In this document: piece after piece, positions 37,601 through 48,022 of the stretch | Layout: the number at the start of each line of letters is the position of its first letter | How positions within the stretch are numbered: the stretch's first letter is position 1 | Source of the DNA: Gnetum montanum | Lineage: Eukaryota; Streptophyta; Gnetopsida; Gnetales; Gnetaceae | Assembly (NCBI GenBank): GCA_015680685.1 | Contig: MNCI01006802.1 | Location: 1-64,000, forward strand | Direction: 5' to 3' | Length of the DNA stretch: 64,000 bases | Notes under the pieces: generated by a model | What the model was told of the DNA's origin: nothing | Database searches by the model: none | The model's input: the letters and a program-made list of their open reading frames with translations, nothing else | Position numbers and translations under genes: made by a program

Positions 37601-37794
37601 GATGCCCATTCACTATCCAACCAGCCAACTTCTTTACATTTCCCATAGAACTTGGAATAATTGGTTAGATAGGTTTTGAAATTGACCTGAACTTGTACTA
37701 TAACACCGGCATGCATGTTCCCAGTAGAGGAGAACTATTGTAGAGCTGTTTGGTCCAATGCAACTGTATCCATGTTATCGTGAATACCACCTTC
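34686..37794 (-). pseudogene. Tat-B antisense gene (aORF), 3' two thirds
   Basis: Minus strand, homologous exon by exon to the Tat-C aORF. KCKEVGWLDSEW at about 37,640; a middle exon with FFKYEEVDETQ, NPSVPIAEMISLANSF and, after a frameshift, VFADLFGVPSNGLP (37,420-37,090); an intron holding a GCTACGTAGC-type palindrome (36,330-36,368); an exon opening with a Glu run (36,265); a WTETPDKFTSMEGVVDG exon (35,835); a coiled-coil exon with YQDWKDYSTKV (35,250) and SESPKREMNLPTGE (35,055); a last exon DPNEDVEL to the stop at 34,686. The final intron uses the donor-type sequence GTTAGTCAC, as in Tat-D. Several stops. The NIF-like exon would lie past the Tat-D insertion. Confidence 0.82.
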
Positions 37795-39367
37795 TGTAGC
37801 GACCAAAAATGTTGATGGTCGAAAAAAACATCGAGGGGTCATTGGTCGTGACTGTCTCAACTTAGTTTTGATGGGAGGGCTATGCTAGATAAAATGAAAA
37901 TGGGGCATCCTAAATTGTCTGGTTGATCAGATAGGGACTTAGTCGGTGTCTCTATAAACGTTTTCAACGTGTAGTTTGAAAGAGAAATGAAACTTGTAAA
38001 AAACAATGCTTCAATGTAAAAGAGGCAGAAAAAATATAAAAATGCAATAGTAAGCAAGAGAAAAAATGAACTATAGTTAGAAAAATGCATTGCTTCGAAG
38101 CTACAACTTTGCCCTGTCAAAATGGATACAATTGGCTACACAAAACTAGGAAATACAGAGGTCCCCAGAGTAACTAAGACATGTAGAGTGAGATGACAGT
38201 GTGCTTCAACACGGGCTGAGGTGTTAACATGAAAAGTTCTACCAAGGTGGTAGAAAAAGGGAAGAAAAAAATGCTAATAGAGAGTGCTAACTATTTTCAG
38301 TGTCAAACAGAAAGCTTACAATGCTCAAAGTTATAGTGCCAGCTTTTTGCTTGTCAGCCAACAAAATTGTTAGCTAACTAGATTGCGTAGAGAGTCAGAG
38401 AGTGTTCCTGAGAGCATGAGAGCTAGAGAGTCTAAGTGTCACTCATCAGGGTATTTATAGGATCAAGGGCATGCGAAAGATGCGATTTGACTGCCATGTA
38501 CCTTGGACCTATGCTGACCTATCTATGTATTACGTGCTTGCATGACCATTGGGCAAGCCTGCCATGTCGTAATTACAAACTTGTCATGTTGTAATTACAT
38601 TGTCAAAGTAATAGTGCAATTAGGTGAAGTGCATTCATGTCGTGTAACCACTTTCTACGTCTCGCTATGCTTTGTAGCATAGCATGTTTGGCATGGCATA
38701 GCATCTTGGTACGTTGTGCTGTGCTATGCAGCATAGTGGAGCCACCAGTTTGAGGCAAGAAATTTGCATTTTTCTCTATTTCATGTGTTGGAAACCTTTG
38801 CAGTGTTGTGACTGCTGGTCACAGATTTTCTATGCTATGCTATGCTACGTAGCGTATCATAGTGTAACAACTATTCCTAGTTGTGAAAACATTGCCAATC
38901 TGCAAACTTTTCCTTTTGCACTGCAAAGCTTGCGAACTTGTTAATCTCTCCCTTTCAGTTGCCTTCTGTCACTTTCACAAAATTGCTACTCCTCGATGCA
39001 CCATGTAGCCTAACGTAGTGTAGCAGCAAACATGGCCTGATTTCTGCCAAGTTCCCCACTTTCTGATGGAAGGAGACATTGCTGAAGGACTTGAAGTTGG
39101 GTGAGGGGACTAACTATCCAACTTTTGCTATGCTACACTACACTGCGTAGCATACCATAGCATAGCACTATGCTTCTGCAAACATCTTTTGAAGTTTGCT
39201 AAGTTACATGGTGTAGCGTATCGTAGCAAGACTCCTTAACTTACAAAACTTGTTGAAGCGGATAGTCTGAAAATTAGAGCATCCATCTCCTGAAAAACTA
39301 TTGTAGTGCTGCGGAAATTGCAAAGACCTGGTGAAGAAAGCATGCCTTCAAATTTTGGGGTGTTTCA
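37795..39367 (-). repeat. 3' LTR of Tat-D (1,573 bp)
   Basis: Minus strand begins TGAAACACCCC at 39,367 and ends GGTCGCTACA at 37,795. Minus-strand TATA CTATAAATACCC near 38,451-38,460. The purine tract AACAAAGAGGGACCAA lies directly outside the start, showing it is a true 3' LTR and not a solo LTR. Confidence 0.88.
38645..39230. repeat. TACG-type palindromes in the Tat-D U3
   Basis: Clusters at 38,661-38,745, 38,830-38,872, 39,005-39,028, 39,127-39,170 and 39,205-39,228, with arms GCTATGCTACGTAGC or variants. Same core as Tat-B, less regular spacing. Confidence 0.8.
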
Positions 39368-39383
39368 TTGGTCCCTCTTTGTT
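39368..39383 (-). promoter_or_regulatory. Polypurine tract of Tat-D
   Basis: Minus strand AACAAAGAGGGACCAA before TGAAACACC; nearly identical to the Tat-C tract AACAAAGAGGGGCCAA. Confidence 0.85.
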
Positions 39384-39685
39384 GATGTCTAGAGGACGGG
39401 CTCGAGAGACGTTGACAAAGAATACGAAACACCACGGAAGACACAACGCTAACGTTGTCACTTGGTGATCATCAAGACATCGCTTGGCTATGCTTGAGAG
39501 TGTTACATTGATTTTTTTGCAAAGGTCCAGAAAAAGGGCAAAGATGACGTTTAGTAGAGTCCCTCATCATAGTGCTCATGAGGGTCTTGTTTATGTTTTC
39601 ATCTTTACTCTTGCTAACCTTCGACCTCTTGTAGGATAATTGTTTCCTTTGCAGGATGAGTTGTCTTACATCCATGAAGGGTTTT

Positions 39686-40907
39686 TGAAACACCACAAAA
39701 TTCTGAGCTTTGTACTTTCCCAGCAAAAAAGTAGGTCCCTGAGACCCACAGGCAACCGTGGCTACAGTTGACGTCACACATTGCAACTTTGGAGGACAAA
39801 AGGCTTCATTTTCACCAAGTATACATCCCCAGGTGTAGATGCCCAGCGTATACACCCAAGCTCACACCTACAGCGTATACGCCTGACACCTATAGCGTAT
39901 ATGCCCAGCGTATACGCCTGGCACTCCATAGTGTATACGCCCGGCACCCCAGCGTGTACGCCCTGGTACTGCAGATGCACATGCTCAACGACAAAACCTC
40001 CAAAGGCAGAATGAAGACAACACCAAAGAGCAAGGATTGAAGTAAGTGGACATCCATCAGCATATACGTCCGGCGTGTACGCCGACATCCATCAGCGTAT
40101 ACACCCACCATGTACGACAGCATAGCATCTCCACCCAAGTTCACACGCTCAGCACATCCAGCGTATACGCCCCGCGTATACGCCAACCTGATACGGAGTA
40201 TATGCCCAGCATATACACCCAACACTTGTAATAACAACCATTTGTAAATTACATGCACCCGGTCAACGCGCCACGTGTCACCCAACTCGAGTCTAGCATA
40301 ACAACCTGTATAAAAAGCCCATTTTTTCCATTTTAAGGAGGTCGGTTGGCAAAATCCCGGAGCATACCAGAGAACATTTACACTGCGCACCAGAGCTAAA
40401 ACCCTCTTACGTTGGAAGCCTTGTACGCTGCAGATACTCTCTACGCTTCGCCTGCCCTGTGAACTAGAGTCATCCCTATATACGCCGGGGCTTTTCGTTC
40501 GCCTTGTGTTCCCACACGACTGCGTTAGACCGGTGCACTGTGCTTTGACTCTGCAATATCATTGTTTACATTTGTTTCATAACTTATTTTACAGTTTTAT
40601 GTCAATTTGGCACACGAACTGTTTACACCTGTTTACGCTCACGCTTCGTTTGCATCCATTTACGCTTTACGCTATTCTGTTGCCTCGTCTACGCCCGCAC
40701 ATCATTTACGCATAACCCAGCGTATTAGCATTTTGCGTATGCGTGGGGAAATCCTTGTCTGATCCTCATGCAGACCATCCAAGGTACTCTGCCTTTGTCG
40801 CATTCCAGCTCACCCTCAGGCGAAGGCAGGGTCTTCTGTACACGTCCAGCGATCCTGCGGCCTCTATTTTTCCTTCCAGCCAGAGACCGATGATTTCAGG
40901 TGGTACA
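39686..40907 (+). repeat. 5' LTR of Tat-C (1,222 bp)
   Basis: Starts TGAAACACCACAAAATTC, ends TCAGGTGGTACA. U3 with GCGTATACGC palindromes at 39,838-40,230; TATA box TATAAAAA at 40,309-40,316; U5 rich in TTTACGC (40,560-40,740). Confidence 0.95.
39838..40230 (+). repeat. GCGTATACGC palindrome array, Tat-C 5' U3
   Basis: About fifteen copies or near-copies of AGCGTATACGCC, most 15-35 bp apart, with C-to-T decay giving GTGTATACGC and GCATATACGT forms. The 3' LTR keeps the same array with copy-number differences. Confidence 0.92.
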
Positions 40908-40911
40908 GAAA

Positions 40912-40931
40912 TTGGCGCTAGAAAGGGGGCC
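40912..40931 (+). promoter_or_regulatory. Primer binding site of Tat-C
   Basis: TTGGCGCTAGAAAGGGGGCC, 4 nt after the LTR, same core as in Tat-B. Confidence 0.85.
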
Positions 40932-41586
40932 TTCCAAAACCCTTGTCTCCAAATTTCCCAGCATCTACACTGTTAAGCATCTACGCCGCCAATTGCATGC
41001 AACTCCCTGCTGAAACCCACCAGTGGTTATGCTGCCCAGTCTAAACCTCCAGCCCGCAACTGTCTAGCATCTACGCTGTTCACTGTTCACACCCCCTCAT
41101 TTACGCTCCTTTGTGTTGCCTTGTTTTTATGCTCTTTTTCTTTTATGTTGTTCATCGTTTACGCTATCATTGTTTATGCCCTGCATTGTTTACGTTGGGC
41201 CTCGTTTACGCTGAACCTTGTTTACGCTGAGTCCAATTTACACTCCCTTGTTTTTTATGCTCCCCTGTTTTCATGCTGCAACCGGATTACGCTGTGACCT
41301 GTTTTACGCCAAGCTTGTTTTATGCTCCTCACTTTTCACGCTGAGCCTTGTCTTACGCTGCCTTGCTTACGCCCCCCCTTCTTATGCTGTACCTTTACGC
41401 TGTACACTGTCTGGTGTATACGCTGAGCCACTTACGCCGTAGACTCGTCCACGCTCAACACCTACGCTGACCATATACTCTGTATACGTTGTCACTATAT
41501 GCTGTCCATTGAAGCGTATACGCTACACGCTACACGACACTTTAACTTCGCATCTTCAGACAGATTCACTACCGTGACATATCATC
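40932..41586 (+). repeat. Untranslated leader with TTTACGCT repeats
   Basis: From about 41,090 to 41,480 the leader is a string of about 20-bp units of the form (G/C)TTTACGCT followed by a C/T-rich spacer. The hexamer TACGCT is half of the U3 palindrome. No coding frame before the gag ATG at 41,587. Confidence 0.75.
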
Positions 41587-42220
41587 ATGAACCTCGTAAA
41601 CAACACTACGGATGCCACCACTCAAGCCACCAACATCATAGACACCATGGCTGTTCAATAGCCCATCATGCAACACCCGGGAATGCAACCCACAGCAGGG
41701 CCCCATCGATCCTTAAGGTTACAGGGGAGAGATCCAGCCTCCAACCTAATCACCCAAGACACATATAACTTTATATGTATTAAAATACAAGCTGGCCTGG
41801 CCGTTGACCGAGCTGAAATGGAAGTTAAGAGGTAGTTCAAACTCTTCTATAGGGGAGGATACGAGTTCACCCCTTCCCCATACGATGTAATCCCCATCCC
41901 TGAACAATATTCAGAACTCGTCACACAGCTCCTCCTCCACAGGCACCAGTCGTTAGACCAGCCCGCACTAGAGCCTCAACCAGAGGAGGAGGATGACTTC
42001 GCCGCTCAATCCGAGCATGAAGACTCCTACCATACCCTAAGCCCGCAAGTACAGGTTAACCCCATTTTCCATCCTGAAACAGGGGAGATCCTACCTGTAC
42101 GACACCTTAGATTCACCCAGGCTCAAGCGCCACCACCGGAAACAGCAGCGCTCGTGCATATTCCTCTCCCGAGTGATCATCAACCCAACACCTTCCCTTT
42201 CACACTTATCCCTAACACGA

Positions 42221-42314
42221 CTGCAAGCTCATCCTCACGAGCACCGCCTCCTCACGACAACACAGGNGCTGCAAGCTCATCCTCACGAGCACCGCCTCCT
42301 CACGACAACACAGG
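42221..42314. other. Contig join with unmerged 46-bp overlap
   Basis: N at 42,267 between two identical 46-bp copies starting CTGCAAGCTC. It adds 48 nt, 16 false codons, to the Tat-C gag. Confidence 0.88.
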
Positions 42315-45300
42315 TGTAACATCACCACCCTGCGTGATAGGGATGCCACATGTGATCCTGGCATCTACATCCGTTCACTTCATACCGCACATCCAAACAC
42401 ATACAGTTCCCCAAACAGCCGTGACCCAACAGGGAGTCCCCGCGCACAACGTGGCCGGAAAATGGCCAGCGAGGGGAGTGTCATCACACCAAATTCCCCA
42501 TCACCATGCACCACCCCGCACAATCCCACCAACTAATATTCCCCAAGCACAGCCCCAGCTACAGCAACAATAGCCACAACATTTTCCCTACAACGTGCCA
42601 TCTGTAGTGCAACCCGTCGTAATCTTTCCACAAGCATAACCACCACCCGCGCAGCTGTTGGCCTTTCAGCCCACCATACAATAATCTAACTTGTACAACA
42701 TACCACAACCCCAAGCTGCAGCATTACTGAGCGCCCAAGACTAGGTAGATGCCAAAAAACTAATGCAGGAGCTCACTGACGAGGTGAAGCACCTCAAAAC
42801 AGCCGCTGACGGAGAGCTGAAGGTAGTGGATTTCTACAACGATGACCCCATCAGCCCTTCAATCCCACCTCTAACCTTGCCTAAAGGTGTCTCCTTGCCC
42901 ACATTGACCAAGTACAACGGGGAGACAAATCCCAATGCACATCTCATAACATTTAGACTAGAGTGCACATTGCTCCAGGCATGGCCCCACTCCATACTAC
43001 GAGTATTCCCCATGTCCCTCGCGCGGAGAGCACTCGACTGGTACCGAGCCCTACCCAGGAACTTTATCTTTTCCTTGGATGATCTTTTACGCTAGTTTGT
43101 GACCCGGTTCAAGTACAACTTGAAACCCGAGGCCATGCTGGATAGCCTCATGCAGGTCAAGCAAGCACCTCTTGAACCTGTACAAAAGTTTATTCAGAGA
43201 TGGAGTGCCGCTCTTAACGAGCTACACGAACCAATCTCTCCAACCTATCTGCTTACAATTTTCAAGGGGGCTGTCAACGATTTCATCAAGTCCAAATTAT
43301 ATTACCTTAATGCGCATGATCTTAATTAGGCATTTGTGCAGATAAAACACATAGAAGAAGCGGCTCAAAACAACCACGACCCGACATACTTGGCCTTCAG
43401 AAACCAACACACTAAAAAGGATAAAGAGAAAGCCAAGACAACAATAGCAGCGATAGTAGGAACCCCACAAACAAGCATCACACCCCAACAAAAACCACCC
43501 GCAACCCCTACTAACTACTATAAACCCAGTCCCACAACAGCCCCGGAGTCATCATCATCACAGAACCCAACAAACTGTACAAGAAATTTCGAGAGGAAAG
43601 AACCCTCGCAATACACGCCTCTGCCGATCAAACCATCCCAGCTCTTTGATTAGCTCCTAAAAGCTGGGCTGATGACACACAAGCAGTTATCCCCTACGGC
43701 CATCCAAAGACACGATTGGTTCTGTCAACTCGTACAAAACCCAAGCCTGGCTACGCTAGATGAGCTGCCCATGCCCAAAGGGTTCAGGATGGATCGCTTC
43801 TATGACTACCATCAACGTAACGGGCATGGAACGGATTACTGCTTCACCCTGAAGCAGGACATCCAGTGGATAATTGATGATGGAAAAATCACTTTCGACG
43901 GGGCTAACCCCATCCAACCGCAAAATCAAATAATGGGGATGTACAAAGACCCATTGAACACTGAAGAGGCAGCGTATGTAATTGACGCAATCTATTGTGA
44001 CGATGGTTCCGACACACACCGCATCAACACCATCTACCCCGAAAATAAAAAGAAAACACTTTGCAAGCCGTTTGTAGTTCATATCCCTCCTGCTGAGTCT
44101 GCACTCGCATCTCAACCATCCCATGCCCTGTAGCTGCCATACGTAGTCCGAGTGCCCCCGACCGTATCCGCCCCCAACATCACGACGCGCCAAAAATCAT
44201 ACGTGGTGCGCGTCCCTCTGGTCAATCCCACGGATACACCAACCCTTCATGCTCGGCCTACCCATTTCGTAGTCCGAGTGCCACCCGCCGTTGCCACGAC
44301 GGAGGTCCAACCTCCGCCAAGACCAACCCCGTACGTCATCAGGATACCTGGACAAGCTCCTGCCTAGTCATATCCGACCGTCCACCCGCAACCCCGTCCA
44401 GCTCCATACGTTGTAAAGGTCCCAGGGCAATCCCAGGCTCCGAGGCCAACTCAACCTCCACGTAACACACAAGAACGCCTAGTAGACAGGCTTACATGTG
44501 AGCGCATGGAGAAGGAACGCCAACAGCTAGCCATGGGCCCACCCAAACCAACTCCAATTAACTCCATGCCCATGTCATCATCCAACGATCAACCGAACAC
44601 GGACAGCAATGGTGAGTCATCCAAAACACAAGAACTGCATAAAACGGCAGGTTCTAACAATAACGACAAACCACCAAAATGCGAAATAAAACTATTGGGT
44701 TCAATGGACCCAGTCACTGCTGATAAAAATGTCCCTGGCAGTAGAGATTTTGCAACAGCCCTGACACAAGTTACCCAAGCCCTAAAACAAAAAAACACTT
44801 CGTTAAGCTTGTATGACTTGATACTGACATCCCAGACTCATCGGGAAGCTCTAGTACGCATGCTCACATCAATCCCAATTAGCGAGAACTTGCCTCCAAG
44901 TGAACCAGCCATTCATGCCGTAATGTATCCATCTCACGGTGCCATCCCTAAACCTTTGAGCTTCCACGATGAGAACATCAAAGTAGACAAGAAGACAGGT
45001 GAGACAACAATGATCCCTATGTTCATAACTATACATGTAAACCAATTCAAAATACATAGGGTACATGTAGATGATGGGGCAGCTACCAACATCGTACCCT
45101 ATCCCATCATCGAACAATTGGGGCTCACCAACTCAATCAAACCCACCACAACGGCATGCTTAAAATCCTTCAGCGGGTCATGCATACTAGTCAAGGGTAC
45201 AATAACCCTAGACTTTGTAGCGGGAGATCAGTTCCCTACATCCGCTGACTTCTTAGTAGTTGATGAGATGCTAGGATTCAACCTCATATTGGGAAGACCC

Positions 45301-45429
45301 TGGTTAGCCCAATTGAGAGCCGTTTCATCCCCCATACATCAGGAAATTCACCTACCCTATGAGGGCGGAGAAGTCATTATACATGGGGAAGCAGTTACTC
45401 CCATCACCTCATCAAACACAGACATAGAC

Positions 45430-45564
45430 TAAGGATCAAAATTCAAGCTTGAAAGGCCTAACCGAAACGACAACCCCCAGCCACCGGTAAACAGTANTAA
45501 GGATCAAAATTCGAGCTTGAAAGGCCTAACCGAAACGACAACCCCCAGCCACCGGTAAACAGTA
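45430..45564. other. Contig join with unmerged 67-bp overlap
   Basis: N at 45,497 between 67-bp copies starting TAAGGATCAAAATTC, with one difference (CAAGC against CGAGC). Confidence 0.88.
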
Positions 45565-45839
45565 AGCCCTTTAACACAGAACAAAAATCTCCCGAAACCG
45601 AAACACCTGCATCAGATGCTCCACACACATTGCCTCATGAAGAAACCAACATCGAAACAACGATGGACACCGAAGTACCTGAAAATACCGATACCGAAAA
45701 CATTCAATCGAACGTCTCCTGGACCGAACTGCCATTCAACGTAATCAGCGAAGGAGACGCAGAATACAAAATCGTACCGGTTAATACACCCTTGACATGA
45801 AAATAAAGAAGATCAAAAAACAACTAAAATAAACACCCT

Positions 45840-46110
45840 TAGTCCGAAACGACGTTAAACTATAACACATCCGAAATGACACTAAACTACGATAAAACCC
45901 AAAAACGCCAAAAATCATAATAGACAAAAAAAGGGGGGGGGAACAAAATTAGATAGCACTTCTCGTCCGGAAAGATGTTAAACTATCATGCCCGCAATGA
46001 CATAAAACTAGCCACAATCAGAAATGGTCGGTTCACTACGAAACATCCACTTTTCCTAAAAATATTACTCGTTTACAATAGGGCCTGAAATGGCCTTAAA
46101 CTACGCATAC
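45840..46110 (+). repeat. TTAAACT array of Tat-C, first block
   Basis: CGACGTTAAACTATAAC, TGACACTAAACTACG, AGATGTTAAACTATCAT, TGACATAAAACTAGCC and GGCCTTAAACTACGC. Between the gag-protease stop and the aORF stop, in the same relative place as in Tat-B. Confidence 0.85.
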
Positions 46111-46344
46111 CTTGTTTTCCCTTTTTACATATCATTTATCTTCAGTGCGTCACCTTTAAAATAGAAAAGCAAACCGAAAAATAGTTTAATGTCATGTTGT
46201 GTGTGCAAACAATTTAAAATCAACAAAAAATATTCATTCATGCAATGTTGTACAAATGGTGCTTGTTTTTCTCAATATTTCCCAGTTACAATGCCTGTAT
46301 CAATCTGAATCAGGAAAAATCCAAAACAAAAAACTACAAAAGCA

Positions 46345-46446
46345 CTAAGCGTCCGTGACAGGAGGATCATCTCCTTTAGAACCACTACCGTCAGGGGCCC
46401 CTGCTCCACTGGGGCTAGCCTCGTGAGTATCATCGCCACCCTCATG
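46345..46446 (-). CDS. aORF exon 8 (Tat-C), acidic tail
   Basis: Acceptor TTTTCAG then HEGGDDTHEASPSGAGAPDG to GDDPPVTDA and TAG. The intron before it (46,447-46,546, 100 nt) starts GTAAGAG after the ATG codon of GGSPM; phase 0. Tat-B (DPNEDVEL) and Tat-D (APNEGARPIEGENEE) have the same phase-0 junction and an acidic or Gly-rich ending. Confidence 0.85.
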   Translation of the reverse strand, partial: HEGGDDTHEASPSGAGAPDGSGSKGDDPPVTDA

Positions 46447-46546
46447 CTGAAAACACCAAAAATAAACAACCAACACAAAAATAAGCACATGTTAAACATT
46501 TTAAACATTATCCAATAAATTAACTTCATAAAGACAAAACTCTTAC

Positions 46547-47331
46547 CATAGGGGATCCCCCTAAGCCAAACTCTAGCCGATGAAGGATTTCTTCCTCTAG
46601 AACGCTGGCCCAATCTGTTCCATCCAAGCCTAAGTCAATGTCTGCTAAAGCCTTGCCTTTGTCGACTGCTGACCAGGTAGGATGTTTCAGAGGAAATTCA
46701 CCTACCAACACCTCCCCAGAAGCATTTGTAATGACCCTTGTAGGTGACTCCATTTCCATAATTGTGTTTTGGGCAAAGGTATCGAAGGCAGAACATAACC
46801 CCAACCCCTCCACAAACATCTCCAGCTACCACTTTTTAATGGATACCTCTTTCAGCGACTTCTTGTACTGATGTTTATGGTTTTTCTCGTCCTGACCCCA
46901 TTTGCAAACCTTGGAAGTGAAAGCCTTCCAATCTTGACACTTAAGGTTCAGGAGATCAATTTGAGCTTTGCATTCTGCCATTCTCCGAGTCAGTGATGCA
47001 TGATGGTTCAGAAGGTTCCAATACCTGGTATACGTAATCTCCGATGTTCGCCAAGAACGATCTCCATTTAGTCTAGCAGCGGCGAACTCGTATCGGGCCT
47101 TTAAATCGTCACGCTCCTCTATTACGGTGGAGACTTCCTTTTCCTTTGCCTGTACTTGTAGCCACAACTGTTCAACAGAACGCCTACAAGTCGAAAACGA
47201 CTTGGCATTGTGCGCAAGGCTTTCTGCAACTCCTTCATAAACAGGCCTTGGGACCTGTTCCACTTCTGGGGAGAGTGTAGTTAGGCTTTCTATACTGATG
47301 CCCTCAGAGGGATCCCATCTTAGTTTAGCGC
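46547..47331 (-). CDS. aORF exon 7 (Tat-C), coiled coil
   Basis: Opens GAKLRWDPSEG. A long helical stretch with Glu/Lys/Gln heptads (VEQLWLQVQAKEKEVSTV, ERDDLKARYEFAAARLN) leads to LNLKCQDWKAFTSKVCKWGQ and a basic HKHQYKK. A single in-frame TAG at 46,826 follows SIKKW. After it come MESPTRVITNASGE and LEEEILHRLEFGLGGSPM. Tat-D has KCQDWKDFSTKVYEWGQ and TESPNRKVDLSTGE at the matching places. Confidence 0.85.
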
Positions 47332-47407
47332 CTACCCATGCAGAAAACACAAACATTAAAATGGTACATGTAAGGCATGAAGTTCCTAATCTTTAAACAA
47401 TTCATAC

Positions 47408-47602
47408 CTATGTCAGGGTGGATTTCTTGGAGATGTTCAACAACCTCTTCTGCGATTCCATCCACAAAATCCATCTTATTTGGCATCTCTGACCAAATAA
47501 GTGGCTGACGGGTACGGGAATAACTAACCTCAGCGGTCCTCTCAAGGGGAACCGTCTTCATGGGAACATCCAACCTTACCGACCTGGTACCGCTGCCTTC
47601 AT
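47408..47602 (-). CDS. aORF exon 6 (Tat-C)
   Basis: Acceptor GGATTAG; ends GACATAG before GTATGA. Encodes DEGSGTRSVRLDVPMKTV and WSEMPNKMDFVDGIAEEVV. Counterparts: Tat-B WTETPDKFTSMEGVVDGMI, Tat-D WAKIPNNLTYMQGIVDDMM. Confidence 0.85.
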
Positions 47603-47692
47603 CTAATCCAAAAACATGAAAATAAATAAAAAACGTAGGAGCCTCAATTAATTCAAAAAAATATTAAAAACCAACTAAAAGCGAAGACATAC

Positions 47693-47923
47693 CTTGATCC
47701 TTGTCACCTTCTGGGGGATCACCGAAATCCAAGTCACCCTTGAGAAAGCTACTGAACATTTGGTTGATAGCGTCTGCATCGTCTAAAGGTTCAGGGTTAG
47801 TAGTCCTGTCTGTTAATAGCTCCGTTCCCTCACCTTGTCTTTTCTCTGGGTTTTCCTCCTCATTGTTTTTCTCGGTACGCATATCCTCCTCCTCTCTGAT
47901 GGTCTCTAAAGCCTACTTCCTCA
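47693..47923 (-). CDS. aORF exon 5 (Tat-C), acidic segment
   Basis: Glu-rich (ALETIREEEDMRTEKNNEEE) to FLKGDLDFGDPPEGDKDQ, then donor AAG|GTATGT. One TAG just before ALET, in AGGAAGTAGGCT. Tat-B and Tat-D exons here start with a run of five to eight Glu codons; Tat-D leaves through CAG|GTGAGT in the same phase. Confidence 0.8.
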
Positions 47924-48022
47924 CTTCATCGAATCGAAAACAACAATGACACATAAGCAATTGAAGTGGGGGTTATAAATGAACAAAAATGATGCAATAA
48001 CAAGTAGATGAGCTTCACTTAC

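Larger units (their letters stand above)
27723..37794 (+). mobile_element. Tat-B, Tat-lineage gypsy element, left part
   Basis: Order: 5' LTR, primer site, gag-protease, TTAAACT array, antisense aORF. The aORF is broken by the 3' LTR of Tat-D at 37,795, and the rest of Tat-B (aORF start, pol, 3' LTR) would lie beyond the window. Inserted in the Ath-1 5' LTR; the left flank is ACACT. Gag-protease stays in one frame throughout and is broken by stop codons rather than indels. Confidence 0.85.
41587..45800 (+). pseudogene. Tat-C gag-protease, one frame with internal stops
   Basis: From ATG 41,587 to PR (45,432) the main blocks stay in one frame. FKLFYRGGYEFTPSPYDVIP lies at about 41,835. Gag core VVDFYNDDPISPSIPP (42,827), FPMSLARRALDWYRALPRN (43,006) and DFIKSKLYYLNAHDL (43,279). 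His/Cys motif FYDYHQRNGHGTDYC (43,798). Pro-rich VVRVP repeats (44,150-44,420). Protease VHVDDGAATNIVPYPI (45,063) and LILGRPWLAQLRAV (45,285). An acidic tail ends at TGA 45,798. Stops include TAG at 41,659, 42,571, 43,093, 43,327, 43,651 and 44,131, several at positions that are Gln in Tat-A or Tat-B. Contig joins at 42,267 and 45,497 add duplicated bases; the second disturbs the frame artificially. Confidence 0.9.

Noticed and set aside
37795-39367. Solo LTR inserted in Tat-B.
   Set aside because: The family polypurine tract lies directly outside one end and matching interior resumes after Tat-C, so it is the 3' LTR of Tat-D.
40560-41480. TTTACGCT repeats as a telomere-type or satellite array.
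   Set aside because: Spacing and flanks vary, and the array is confined to the U5 and leader of Tat-C.
41499-41768. His-rich 89-codon open frame.
   Set aside because: It is an out-of-frame shadow of the gag start region, where the frame from 41,587 matches Tat-B.
41587-45432. A reassigned genetic code or programmed readthrough with TAG as Gln in Tat-C gag.
   Set aside because: The pattern is tempting because almost all breaks are TAG at Gln positions, but TAA and TGA breaks and a pol frameshift also occur, and CHG deamination explains them without a new code.
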